64,000 nucleotides of DNA from NCBI RefSeq assembly GCF_032854445.1, contig NC_088305.1, positions 29,166,628 to 29,230,627 on the forward strand. The letters are read 5' to 3'. Shown one piece after another: positions 33,113 through 58,190 of the stretch; position 1 is the first letter of the stretch, and the number at the start of each line of letters is the position of its first letter. The notes under the pieces were generated by a model that was not told where the DNA came from, searched no databases, and saw nothing but the letters and a program-made list of their open reading frames with translations. Origin of the DNA: Liolophura sinensis. Taxonomy: Eukaryota > Mollusca > Polyplacophora > Chitonida > Chitonidae. Both the position numbers and the translations under genes were made by a program.

Positions 33113-33290
33113 GTATTCATTTATTATTTATTTATTTAATTAGTGTTTAACGCTGTACACAAGAATACTTCACTTATACGGCGGCTAGCATTATGTTGGA
33201 AGGAAACCAGGAAGAGCCAGGGGAGAAACCCATTACCATCTGCACTTTCCCACGAACAGCTGAAGAGGAAGCAAGCATGAGCTGACTCAC
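33113..33290 (-). mobile_element. SINE inside tandem duplication, copy 2
   Basis: It shares private changes with copy 1 ('ggaaggaaaccaggaagagc', 'agctgaagaggaa'), showing duplication rather than independent insertion. Confidence 0.88.
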
Positions 33291-34067
33291 AAGAAAATTT
33301 ACAAGAAAAGTCACAAAAAATTTATTTACAAAGTTTTGTGAAAGTAGCCTCTGGTCACTACAGTTTCCATCCTCACATCACATGTATTTGTACATTTGTA
33401 TCCTTGACAGGAAACTAATGTTTGACAGAAACTTGACAGAAAAATGTACATGTACTTTTTTGTTTTTTTGTTTTTTTTTTGTTTGATCCAATGAATATAT
33501 ATATTTGGAAGCAGTGTCTAATTTAAACTGGATAGGGGATCATTTGATCGCAGTCAACCAAAAAGCAAGCTCATTTAGGCCTACTTGTGCTGTAATACTA
33601 GAACGAAATAGCATGTACATGGACATGTACAGTATATGTACTATTTAACATTAGTGTATTGTTGTTTGGAGCTCTATTGCTCTATTGCATGCGAAACATG
33701 ACCAGTGTGGAATATGGTGACCCTAGGGAATATGTCATACATGTAAAATGGGAGTGGTTATAGCCGAGCATGTAACTGTTACAGCGGAAGAGTAGCATGC
33801 GTGGGAGACTGACAGCACTGTACTAGATGGATTTTGAATGTATTCATATAGGATTGGACCCATGCTGTTTATGCAATATTCAGTATTTGTACATGTAGAC
33901 ATGTACATGCTCATGTGGTTTGGTTTGTGATCAAGGAATCTGTACATGTATGTCCTCTATGCCTGACAAACCCCAGCTTGAACTAGCCAGAGTTGATTCC
34001 ATATTGCCTTTGGGAATGTACAATGACTGCAGATCCAATAACACTGCCCTCATTACTCAACCTTTGT

Positions 34068-37000
34068 GCGTGACTGCAATTGCAGTAGAGTAAACTTTGT
34101 CACAAGCTGACACCCTATAGCACGTGCGTCACTGTGATTGCTATAGAGTTACCTTTGTCACAGGCTCACACCCTGTAGTACATGTGTGTGTGATTGCAGT
34201 AGAGTATCGTTTGTCACAGGCTCACGCCCTGTAGTACATGTGGATGACTGCGATTGCAGTAGAGTAAACTTTGTCACAGGCTCACACCCTATAGTAGATG
34301 TGCTTGACTGTGATTGCTATAGAGTAACCTTTGTCACAGGCTCACACCGTATAGCACATGTGCTTGACTGTGATTGCTATAGAGTAACCTTTGTCACAGG
34401 CTCACACCCTGTAGTGCATGTGCGTTACTGTGATTGCAGTAGAGTATCGTTTGTCACAGGCTCACACCCTGTAGTAAATGTTCGTGACTGCGATTGCTGT
34501 AAAGTAACGTTTGTCACAAGCTCACACCCTATAGTACATGTGCGTTACTGCGATTGCAGTAGAGTATCGTTTGTCACAGGCTCACGCCCTGTAGTACATG
34601 TTCGTGACTGCGATTGCAGTAGAGTATCGTTTGTCACAGGCTCACGCCTTGTAGTACATGTGCGTTACTGCGATTACTGTGGAGTAACGATTGTCACAGA
34701 CTCACACTTTATAGTACATGTGTGTGACTGTGATTGCAGTAGAGTAACCTTTGTCACAGGCTCACACCCTTTAGTACATGTTCGTGACTGCGATTGCAGT
34801 AGAGTAACTTTTGTCACAGGCTCACACCCTATTGTAGATGTGCATGACTGTGATTGCTGTAGAGTAACCTTTGTCACAGGCTCACACCCTATAGTAGATG
34901 TGCGTGACTGCGATTGCTGTAGAGTAAACTTTGTCACAGGCTCACACCCTATAGTAGATGTGCGTGACTGTGATTGCAGTAGAGTAACTTTTGTCACAGG
35001 CTCACACCCTATTGTAGATGTGCATGACTGTGATTGCTGTAGAGTAACCTTTGTCACAGGCTCACACCCTATACTACATGTGCGTGACTGCGATTGCAGT
35101 AGAGTAACGATTGTCACAGGCTCACACCCTGTAGTACATGTGTGTGACTGCGATTGCTGTTGAGTAAACTTTGTCACAGGCTCACACCCTATAGTAGATG
35201 TGCGTGACTGTGATTGCTGTAGAGTAACCTTTGTCACAGGCTCACACCCTATAGTAGATGTGCGTGACTGCGATTGCAGTAGAGTAACGTTTTTCACAGG
35301 CTCCATTGTGATTGTAGTAGAGTAAACTTGTCACAGGCTCACACCCTGTAGTACATGTGCGTTACTGTGATTGCAGTAGAGTATCGTTTGTCACAGGCTC
35401 ACACCCTATAGTACATGTGCGTTACTGTGATTGCTGTAGAGTAACCTTTGTCACAGGCTCACGCCCTGTAGTACATGTGTGTGACTGTGATTGCAGTAGA
35501 GTAACCTTTGTCACAGGCTCACACCCTTTAGTACATGTTCGTGACTGTGATTGCTGTAGAGTAACCTTTGTCACAGGCTCACACCCTATAGTAGATGTGC
35601 GTGACTGCGATTGCAGTAGAGTAACGTTTTTCACAGGCTCCATTGTGATTGTAGTAGAGTAAACTTGTCACAGGCTCACACCCTGTAGTACATGTGCGTT
35701 ACTGTGATTGCAGTAGAGTATCGTTTGTCACAGGCTCACACCCTATAGTACATGTGCGTTACTGTGATTGCTGTAGAGTAACCTTTGTCACAGGCTCACG
35801 CCCTGTAGTACATGTGTGTGACTGTGATTGCAGTAGAGTAACCTTTGTCACAGGCTCACACCCTGTAGTACATGTGCGTTACTGTGATTGCTGTAGAGTA
35901 ACCTTTGTCACAGGCTCACACCCTATAGTAGATGTGCGTGACTGTGATTGCTGTAGAGTAACCTTTGTCACAGGCTCACACCCTATAGTAGATGTGCATG
36001 ACTGTGATTGCTGTAGAGTAATCTTTGTCACAGGCTCACACCCTGTAGTACATGTGTGTGACTGCGATTGCTGTTGAGTAAACTTTGTCACAGGCTCACA
36101 CCCTGTAGTAAATGTTCGTGACTGCGATTGCTGTAAAGTAACGTTTGTCACAAGCTCACACCCTATAGTACATGTGCGTTACTGCGATTGCAGTAGAGTA
36201 TCGTTTGTCACAGGCTCACACCCTGTAGTACATGTGGATGACTGCAATTACAGTAGAGTAAACTTTGTCACAAGCTGACGCCCTATAGCACGTGCGTCAC
36301 TGTGATTGCTATAGAGTTACCTTTGTCACAGGCTCACACCCTGTAGTACATGTGTGTGTGATTGCAGTAGAGTATCGTTTGTCACAGGCTCACGCCCTGT
36401 AGTACATGTGGATGACTGCGATTGCAGTAGAGTAAACTTTGTCACAGGCTCACACCCTATAGTAGATGTGCTTGACTGTGATTGCTATAGAGTAACCTTT
36501 GTCACAGGCTCACACCGTATAGCACATGTGCTTGACTGTGATTGCTATAGAGTAACCTTTGTCACAGGCTCACACCCTGTAGTGCATGTGCGTTACTGTG
36601 ATTGCAGTAGAGTATCGTTTGTCACAGGCTCACACCCTGTAGTAAATGTTCGTGACTGCGATTGCTGTAAAGTAACGTTTGTCACAAGCTCACACCCTAT
36701 AGTACATGTGCGTTACTGCGATTGCAGTAGAGTATCGTTTGTCACAGGCTCACGCCCTGTAGTACATGTTCGTGACTGCGATTGCAGTAGAGTAACTTTT
36801 GTCACAGGCTCACACCCTATTGTAGATGTGCATGACTGTGATTGCTGTAGAGTAACCTTTGTCACAGGCTCACACCCTATAGTAGATGTGCGTGACTGCG
36901 ATTGCTGTAGAGTAAACTTTGTCACAGGCTCACACCCTATAGTAGATGTGCGTGACTGTGATTGCAGTAGAGTAACGTTTGTCACAGGCTCCATTGTGAT

Positions 37001-37283
37001 TGTAGTAGAGTTAACTTGTCACAGGCTCACACCCTGTAGTACATGTGCGTTACTGTGATTGCTGTAGAGTAACCTTTGTCACAGGCTCACACCCTATTGT
37101 AGATGTGCATGACTGTGATTGCTGTAGAGTAATCTTTGTCACAGGCTCACACACTGTAGTACATGTGTGTGACTGTGATTGCAGTAGAGTAACCTTTGTC
37201 ACAGGCTCACACCCTGTAGTACATGTGTGTGTGTGATTGCAGTAGAGTAACTTTTGTTACAGGCTCACATCCTGTAGTACATG
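34068..37283. repeat. 60-bp satellite array, about 53 copies, with higher-order blocks
   Basis: The unit centres on 'tttgtcacaggctcacaccc', 'tagtacatgtgcg' and 'gattgcagtagagtaac'. Because 60 is divisible by 3 and the unit lacks stops, long ORFs arise on both strands (up to 325 and 210 codons). A block of about nine units at 34,068-34,608 recurs at 36,236-36,776, and a 340-bp block with a truncated unit recurs at about 35,297 and 35,637. It lies in Ral intron 1. Confidence 0.95.
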
Positions 37284-37361
37284 TCCATTAAGAGCACCAT
37301 AACAATGATGGACTGTGCTAATTATATAGCCAGGGGTTTTCCTGTTTTTTCCACCCTGTTC

Positions 37362-37550
37362 AGCCAGGCCTGTGTGAGGCACTGTGGCAGGCTGTACTCT
37401 CTGCTGACTGACTCACTGGGTCAGCTTAGTCACACTACAATGCCCCTGAGGGTCAAGTGTGAGGGGTCAGTGTTTGTGGTCAATGGACCACCAGCCATTG
37501 TTAAGGAGCTGACCTGGCAGCTCAGGAATGTTGGTCAAGCGAAATCATAA
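37362..37550 (+). other. Orphan coding-like segment in Ral intron 1
   Basis: Just beyond the 60-bp satellite, a pyrimidine-rich acceptor-like CCACCCTGTTCAG is followed by about 60 open codons rich in CTG, GTC and ACC, ending in TAA at 37548-37550. It includes MPLRVKCEGSVFVVNG and AIVKELTWQLRN. GC content and codon choice resemble the MED1 and Ral exons rather than the intron. I do not recognise the protein. It could be a last exon of a nested gene, a decayed exon or chance. Confidence 0.3.
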
Positions 37551-37879
37551 TGATGGAGTCTCATTGGACCAAACTGTATAGATCGGTATTGAGGATATTT
37601 ACTGGGCATGGCGTGAACATTTTGATCAGTTTTCAGTAATGAACACAAAACAATTCTGTCAAATATATTTGTTTTGACTATAGATGACAAAATGGTAAAT
37701 GAAGTGCAAACATTCAATCTCACTGCGAGATACTGATGAAACAAAATGGTCCTAAAATCTGTAATATTAAATTTTTGTAAGTGAACTAAAGTTTCATCTT
37801 TCACACATTTACTCATGTTGCATTCTCTGAGCTCCGTCTTAATCTTGGAAATGTGTTTAGAAGTTTGTTTGGAAGGTAG

Positions 37880-38085
37880 GAGGATATAGTTCAGGCATAC
37901 TCTGAAGGCATTTGATTCATTTTGTGAAGGCATTATTCTTTTTGTGAAGGCATTATTCTTTTTGTGAAGCTTTGAAACTGGCTGATCCCACCAGTGTAGT
38001 TTTGTTTCCAAAATCAAATTAAAAATGTGCATAAACATCTCTGAAATTTGCTCTTTCATATGCGAAAAGGTTGAGGAATTAGGTT
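37880..38085 (+). mobile_element. MITE-like element, left end unclear
   Basis: Internal 'gtttccaaaatcaaattaaa' and right end 'gcgaaaaggttgagg' match the 15,748 copy. A 'tttgtgaaggcattattctt' segment is triplicated within it. Confidence 0.55.
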
Positions 38086-39287
38086 ACCAATATATGTTCC
38101 ACCTTTCCGTCTGAAAAAAGGACATTTAAATGCACTTTTCGTTGTAAAAGCAGTTGGTAAAATTAACCCACATATTTGTAGATACAGTTTTTGCTGATGA
38201 TGTTTTGTTGGTGGTGCTTTGTTGTTTTGTTTGTTTGTTTTCTCCTCTAATAATCACATGTACCTACACATCTATATATATGTAGTCACCAGTAATGGGT
38301 GGAGGACTTCAGATAACAGTCAGAGTTTGAACCAATCCCTGGACCTCCCACTGAGATATACATACATGTACACAAGGATACACAAGTACAATGTACAATG
38401 TACAATGTCATGGATGGAGGTGTGGAACGGTCTACAGATTTTCACACTAATCTTGTAAACTTGGACAGCTTGAATCCTTATTAACTGTTCTTTGACAGGA
38501 TATGTATGTTAATCAGTGGTTTTATGTTGTACGAAGGGCACTGCCATGAAAATGCACATGGGTAATTAGTATTATTATGATTACCTGTCATAGGCTGTGT
38601 AATTTGATCTTTAATTCACTTTTAGTGACTTACATACCTGTGCCCTAATATCCCTGTCACTCCCCCCACATATCCAGGCTATGCACATATCTAAATCTGG
38701 CACAGGCCAGGTGAAGCTAATAGATAATAAAATGACATCATGACATGTTCATGTTTATAAATACACCCACATTCTACACGTTTTATGTGAGTTGCGCCCA
38801 GTTCACTTCACACAAAAATCTGAACTCTGTTGTACAAGATTTACAGATACATAAGCTAACATATTGTACATTGTAACAAGGGCATTGTCACAGACAACAA
38901 GGTGACAAACACAATTACAGTAAATGACCTAAAATTTTGCCCCAAAAAGTGCATTTGTAGAGGCAAATAAATGCCATTAAAGGTTAACTTTTGAAGATGA
39001 AACTTACATTTTCATTGCAGGATGTTGTCCTACTTTTTAAACAAACCTCAGAACACCTTTCTAAGATCGATGGAACCCTCAGAATCAGGCAAAATGTGTA
39101 ACTCAGTTATGGATGAAACTTTCTTTCATTTACCACATTTACCGTTTAATATGGTTGGTTTTTGAAAATCCTCTAAGGTTCTTGACTTTGTCTAGTTTTA
39201 GTTTGGTTGTTCCTACCCAGCATTTGGCAATTAGGCTGCTGTTTTGTCAGTAGGTTTATGGGTCAGTTTGACGGTTTGTGTAGGGTT

Positions 39288-39345
39288 CTGCCCAGTTTTC
39301 CTCTGCCCAGTTTTCCTCTGCCCAATTTCCTCTACCCATAAGCCT
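39288..39345. repeat. 13/15-bp short tandem repeat
   Basis: Three to four units of 'ctgcccagttttcct' or close variants. Confidence 0.75.
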
Positions 39346-39744
39346 AACCACCAGCATGTATAAATATATATGCTCATGTACTTGTATGTAAGTGCGAAAT
39401 TGTGGAGTACATTGTTGGGTGAAATACAGCTTTTTAGTTTGGGCACCTTTGGGCGCCATAATTTGGGCAGAGATTGATTGATTTTGACTGAGTATGAAGT
39501 ATCATCCATGTTCACCATTGAGTTAATTAAACTCATTTTCAAATTTCCACCTCCTCTCATTTTGGTTAAGGGTATTAAAAATTGCCTGCTTTTGATCCGC
39601 CATAGATACAGATTTATTTATTTATTTAAGTGGTGTTATAGGCCGAGCGCATAATTACAACAATTCATAATGTACTGGAACATGTACATGATTGGAGCAC
39701 ACCTCATTTTAACTCCAGTCTGTACATGTACATGTCCAGTACAC

Positions 39745-40030
39745 CGCATCAGTGACCTAATGGGTAGAGCGTCTGCCCCGAAGATGAGAGATCCGGGATC
39801 AAAGCTGGGTAGGGTCATACAAGAAGATTGGTACTTATTGCTGCTCGCTCGATGTTCAGCACTAAGTTTTGCATTTTGGCATGATACATCAGTGACGGCA
39901 ACATTTTGGGGGCATGAACCCTCCCTACCACAAGAAGTTACAGTATATCACTATATGTCACACACCTAATGACTCCTCCTCGTCATGTGAATGAGAAATT
40001 GTTGTACGATGTTAAACCCCATGCACACAT
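39745..40030 (+). mobile_element. Second tRNA-derived SINE family
   Basis: The head has 'taatgggtagagcgtctgcc' (A-box region) and 'gagatccgggatcaaagc' (B-box region). It ends with 'ttgttgtacgatgttaaacc', a tail form seen in molluscan SINEs. It differs from the abundant family. Confidence 0.7.
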
Positions 40031-40067
40031 ACATGTACATACATACATGTCCAGCATACACTGTAAG

Positions 40068-40190
40068 TACAGTGGTGAGCACTACAGTGGTGAGCACTAC
40101 AGCGGTGAGCATGACAGTGGTGAGTACTACAGTGCTGAGTACTACAGTGCTGCGCACTACAGCGGTGAGCACTACAGTGGTGAGTACATG
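40068..40190. repeat. 15-bp minisatellite, about 8 copies
   Basis: The unit is 'acagtggtgagcact' with single-base variants. It follows a tRNA-derived SINE tail in Ral intron 1. Confidence 0.9.
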
Positions 40191-41928
40191 TACGTTTAAT
40201 GTACCTACATGTACACTAACAGAATTAAAGCGGCGAGTTGTTGTTCAGTACTCGGCTCCAAAGTCACACAATGAAACATATTACAACAGTGCTGTGGCTG
40301 CTTGGGTCAAGTTGACATTATTAATAAATATTCATTTGGCTATGAAGTACATGACCAAACTACATGTACATGTGTAGCTACATGCACATTTAACATGTCC
40401 TAGCATACACTGTATGTGTAACATGAAACATGATGTTCCTTGTCCTACTTAAATTAATAATGGTACAAACATACATTTATATGCAACATGTGAATTAGTG
40501 TAAAATTGTGAGATTTTTTTTGGATCGTTATAAAAATGCAAACAAGGATTGTGAGCATGGATAATAGTGTAACCTAACATTGCATTCCTGTAGAGTATTG
40601 ACACAGTACGATAATATTTATGTATGAGGTACTTCTACACTGTGTACTGTTCCATACTTTATGCACACGTGAACACTGTGCGTGTAAATTGAAGATGTAA
40701 AATGTGAAAAACTAAATAAAGGGAGGTGCAGTTTCCATTTGTTTCGGGGTATCAGGATATTTTGACTGGAATGAACTGATGATAAACTGGAACTAAGCAT
40801 ATGTCTGTACACACATGAATGTTTTTGTCCGTGTATGTGGCTGAGTGTCTTAGTTTTATTAATCAATAACGCAGTCAGTCTTGCACACATGTGATAGCAT
40901 TTGCACATGTGAACTGACTGTTGCGTAACATCGTGGAGACTGTAAGTAGTGATGTAAATCACCCTTCCTGTTTGTTGGGTTCAAGACCTGTGAGTTCAGC
41001 TATCGACCACATGACGAGAGGACGCAATTCTCGCTGCATTGGTTAGCCTCACATGACCCCACAGCAGACACCTCCATTACTGTAACAATCTGGCTGAGTC
41101 AGCAGCGATCATAATGAGGGTGGCTGCACGGAGGACAGAACAGCAGATTACATGTACCTGCTAGTTGATTTAAACCGTCGACATGAATTGACAGCTGGGC
41201 TTCGTAATATTTATGTTTAGCTGTGATGGATTAATGATTTCAGCTAGTATTGCTCATGGAAGGCCACGTTTGAGATGTACAGATTATGAGCATTTATAAT
41301 GAGCCTCTCTGTGTTCTTTAATGGAGTGTACACTCATGTACTTGTGTTGTCAGGAAGTAGACTGGGTCTGATTTCATTCTGACAGGCGGCCGGGCAAAAT
41401 CCACTTGAATATCATGATATTTCCTCTGTCTGTGTCTGCCATTGACCACCAGACACATGTGCTGGCTGGCTTAATCTGGTGAATGTTTTCGGGAGGCTGC
41501 TCTGCTATATACAGTAGCATAGCAGTACGTTACCAAGGATGGAATATAGGTGTATACCAGTATACTACATGATCTGTACTTGTACTGCTATATGGATGTG
41601 ACTGTCTCAGAGAGGGTTGAACTGATCTACATGAGAGTGTATCAGTGTACTGTATCTCTGTCTGTCATCTCATGAAAGCCTTCCTGTACACATATGCCCC
41701 TTCGAAAGAGACACGCTATCTTCCTTAATACCCCCAAACAGCGATGATGACCGATCAGCTGGGTATTGGAAGGAACCCACCAATCTCTAGGAGTTCTTGA
41801 TGCTGTTCTACATCTATAACTTCATGTGCAACTTTGTTAACAATCGATAGGATCATCTTCACTAAGACTGAGAATCTGACAGTAACTCTTCGTCATATAT
41901 TTTTTTCCCTGCATGTGCTATGTTTTGA

Positions 41929-42615
41929 CAGAGACTAACCCTGCGTCTAACCACGTTACCTTCCATTGCGAGTTCATGGATGCTGAATGTATCCTGTACA
42001 CTTCCATTTACATCCATAAATCTTGTGAGCTAGGGCTTTCCTTCTGCAGACTGGCGTGATAATAGTTGCACACATTTTCTACGTCAGCGTTCGCAACAGG
42101 AGATTCGGCATCTGACTACGAGTGAAAACGTCCAGATTGACTGTCTGGTGAAGCTGGTATCTTGTGCGTCCATGGACATCCCTGTACAGTTACCTGTACT
42201 ACTGTTAAGCTATCACATTTTTCTTGTGCAACCATTTTTGCATTCGTGCAGTATAAAGCAAACTATACATTTATTATCTCTCGTTGACATTTTAGTTGAG
42301 TGGTCTCCTTCAGTCGTGTGTCGTTTGACAGAGACTAACCCTGCGTCTAACCACGTTACCTTCCATTGCGAGTTCATGGATGCTGAATGTATCCTGTACA
42401 CTTCCATTTACATCCATAAATCTTGTGAGCTAGGGCTTTCCTTCTGCAGACTGGCGTGATAATAGTTGCACACATTTTCTACGTCAGCGTTCGCAACAGG
42501 AGATTCGGCATCTGACTACGAGTGAAAACGTCCAGATTGACTGTCTGGTGAAGCTGGTATCTTGTGCGTCCATGGACATCCCTGTACAGTTACCTGTACT
42601 ACTGTTAAGCTATCA
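41929..42615 (+). repeat. 287-bp direct duplication upstream of Ral exon 2 (block A, twice)
   Basis: Near-identical copies lie at about 41,929-42,214 and 42,329-42,615, beginning 'gacagagactaaccctgcgt' and ending 'tactgttaagctatca'. A 113-bp block B lies between them and recurs at about 42,968-43,073, after exon 2. Confidence 0.93.
42215..42328 (+). repeat. Block B, first copy (second copy at about 42,968-43,073)
   Basis: It contains 'tttttcttgtgcaaccattt' and 'ttgacattttagttgagtgg', repeated nearly exactly downstream of exon 2. The order is A-B-A-(exon 2)-B. Confidence 0.92.
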
Positions 42616-42732
42616 AAGCTAAAGAACACTACTTGTACAAAGAGTTGTTGAAACCAGTTTTAACGACCACCTTTTGTTTTTGTCACGATGTTTAGGTGCT
42701 GGCGTTACCAACGGACAAGCCACTCTGTGACC

Positions 42733-55201
<12,469 letters not shown>

Positions 55202-55639
55202 CACTGTGGACCCTATTCATACCTGTAATTAATATGTTAGTTAATCAATCTGACCTTTGACCCAGGATCCTGTGGTGATGAGATCTTTGCACAGGCTGGA
55301 TTGTGACAAGTCCACTTGGTGAAGATCCAGCAGTTGCTTGTCAGGGTTCCACAGGGCCATTTGATAAGAATTCAACAGCTAACATGTATATGTACCTGAC
55401 AAGGACCTGCAGTACATTGATCAGGACATGGGTGCTTGAAAAGATCTTCAAATCTGCTTGACATGTGTGATCCTGATGCAAGCAGGCCACTCTGTTGATG
55501 TTAAGCATGGTTTTGGTGGCACTACATGTACATATTCTGGTGATGTATCTGCTGGATGGGATCTTAGTGCCTGCTTACATTGTAGACTACACAGTGTAAT
55601 TCTAACACTTGGCACTATGGTGGTGTTGCCTGCTTGATT

Positions 55640-56470
55640 TAAAGTTGTTGGTAGTTCATGTTAAGCAGACAACATAAAGTTCATCAACGTCAGATGTAAA
55701 CTTCATATGTTCTGCTTGATGTAAACTTCTTTTGGTCTGCTTGATATGAATTTCACATTGTCTGCTTGACATGAGCTTCATGTTGTGTGTTTGACATGAA
55801 CATCATGTCATCTGTTCTCATGAAGTTCATGTCTACATGTACTTGACAAACTCCATGTTTTGTCTGCTTCACATGAACTTCATGTCTTATTCATGTTGTC
55901 AACTTCATGTTGCCTGCTTCACATGAACTTCATGCCATCAGTTCACATGAACTTTGTCATCTGTTCACATGAACTTTGTCATCTGTTCACATGAACTTTG
56001 TCGTCTGTTCACATGAACTTTGTCATCTGTTCACATGAAGTTTGTCGTCTGTTCACATGAACTTTGTCATCTGTTCACATGAACTTTGTCATCTGTTCAC
56101 ATGAACTTTGGTCGTCTGTTCACATGAACTTTGTCGTCTGTTCACATGAACTTTGTCGCCTGTTCACATGAACTTTGTCGTCTGTTCACATGACCTTCGT
56201 GTCTTATTCTCATGAACTTCATGATGTCTGCTTGATGTGAGCTTCATGTCTATTCACACAAACTTCTTGCCGTCTGTTTACATGGACTTAACGTTTTCTG
56301 TTCACATGAACTTAATTTTGTCTGCTTGACATGAACTTTATGTAGTCAGTTTCACATAAACTTCACGTCTGCTTGACACAAATTTCACATTGTCTACTCG
56401 ACATGAACTTCACATTGTTTGCACAACATGAATTTCATGTCATCTGCCCAACATGAACTTCTCTGCTTGA
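55640..56470 (+). repeat. 22-bp minisatellite downstream of Ral exon 5b
   Basis: The core 'ttcacatgaactttgtcatc' is tightly repeated at about 55,930-56,185 (about 12 copies), flanked by diverged units with 'cttgacatgaacttcatg'. It lies in the probable 3' UTR. Confidence 0.9.
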
Positions 56471-58184
56471 CATGGTCATGACGATTGATCTCAGGAGCCT
56501 GATCCTGAAAATTCAATGAAAGATTGTGTTCTGATTTGGTCAGTTTCATAACATTGTGGTGAAAGTAAATAGGAAGTATCTTAATGTTTGCTTTTAAAGA
56601 CCCTTGGTGTTGTCAGCAGGACAAGATCTTGATGTATTGGACAGGATCTCGGTGGCATCAACAAATTTCCCATTTTGTAACTAGTCAACAGTTTAGGGAT
56701 ATTAACACAGTTTTTGAGATGTATGGTATATTCATTGCAGCAGAAGTGTAATGGCAGTATGCTACTACCAAGTTATAACGCCCTGTTAACAGAGTTATGT
56801 CCCTTTCCACAGTTGCTTTCACACTTTTCATTCGGGTTATTCATGTGGGAAATCTGCAAGCAGAATTTCTTCTATTTTGTGTGTGTTTTTGAGGTATGTT
56901 GTGGCATATACAAAATTCAAACCACTGAAACAGATATTCCTGTTTTCTGTATTTCAGCATTTTACTTCATTGATGCTATTGTTCTTGTATGACAACGGAA
57001 CCGTTCAAACATCACGAAGGGAGATAACTCTGATGTTGCAATGTTATTCTTGGAATTAGCTCCTTGCTTGAGTCTACCCAAAGTGTACATGTCATCTGTA
57101 TAAACCCCAGAAATGTCTGTCAAAGAAGACCTGTACTATGAAACATCAAGTGAACAAACTATAATATGTATCTGTAGGCATAGTAGTGTGTATTGCTGTC
57201 CCATGTATGTGGTAGACCGTGGCCAGTAGTCTCCCTTGTGATTGACAATTGCAGCTCTTTGGAAGTGAAGATAGTAAAGGCTGTTTTGTGTGAATTGACA
57301 CTTATGGAAGTGAAAGGTTTTATGTGACCTACTTTTAACTGTTGGGAATGCTATAAGTCAGAAAAGTAATTCACAATAGTTTTATTATTATGCAAATGAA
57401 ATAGAAAATGAATTTGAATCTGATTCAGATATGTTTGTCAGACATTATGTTTGTAATGTTCTGAAAGATACTGGAAAGAATTGAGAAACTATTTAACTAG
57501 CATCTGTTTTGCCTTCAGTTGAAAAAAAAAACATAATTCTCTAAGATCAGATGAATATTATTATGCCATTATTGCGAACCTTATACATGTAGCTCACCCT
57601 TTTTGTTCCTTCCACCTCCAACCACTATCCCTGAGTGGATTGGAATTTTCGCGTGGTGCAGAAGGTGGTTGTACACGCAAATGCAACTACTGTTATATCC
57701 ACATTTTCTTTTGACCAAGTTGTTCACAAGTGATACTGAGAGAAGTATGATTTTCCTTTTCATCACAGTGAAGATATGGCTGCCTTTCTAAGGACCACTT
57801 TTCTGAGATTCTGGTTTGTTTAGTCAGAAATGCTTTTTCGGAAATGATTTTGCCTTGTGCTAAATGCTGTAAAGAAAAGTGCTGTACAAGAAGTTTGATG
57901 AAATGTGTCAACAGCAATACTTACATACCCAGTAGATTTCCATTTCTAAATACACCTGATTTTAACATATTCATGACCGTATTTGATGGGGTTTTTTGTT
58001 TTTTGTTTTTTTTGTAAGGCCTTGAAATTCTGTAACTGAACAACATTCAGAATGTACATGTACAACCCATCAGGCACAATGCCTCAAGTGCTCACTTGAT
58101 ATTGTTTCTTTTTTCTTTTTTTTTCTAATGTTTTTAACGTGAATAGCTTCTTTTTTTCTTCATGATCCACGTTAATGTTGCTGT

Positions 58185-58190
58185 AATAAA
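58185..58190 (+). terminator. Candidate poly(A) signal for Ral
   Basis: AATAAA is preceded by T-rich sequence and followed by a T-rich stretch. It is the first clear hexamer after a long span downstream of exon 5b on this strand that I noted. Confidence 0.35.

Larger units (their letters stand above)
32602..33350 (+). repeat. 384-bp tandem segmental duplication containing a SINE
   Basis: 'ttacattccacagtggccag' starts at 32601 and again at 32985. Flanks and the inserted SINE match across both copies, so the duplication occurred after SINE insertion. Confidence 0.88.
26211..34067 (+). other. Ral intron 1, left part
   Basis: Apart from the SINEs and the 384-bp duplication listed, this is AT-rich intron with abundant TACATGTA strings, a 20-nt T-run (about 28,695) and a 13-nt G-run (about 30,677). 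Confidence 0.75.
37551..41928 (+). other. Ral intron 1, right part
   Basis: Holds the MITE-like copy, a dispersed repeat, one SINE and the 15-bp array listed separately. No exon recognised. Confidence 0.7.

Noticed and set aside
34186-35163. 325-codon Cys-rich repeat ORF in the 60-bp array (and its antisense ORFs)
   Set aside because: The period of 20 codons leaves frames open on both strands. No start context, splice links or domain.
34068-37283. CRISPR-like array
   Set aside because: Units are contiguous 60-bp repeats without unique spacers, in an animal genome.
42148-42459. 103-codon ORF in the duplicated block upstream of Ral exon 2
   Set aside because: It crosses the A/B junction of the duplication and has no homology; chance frame.
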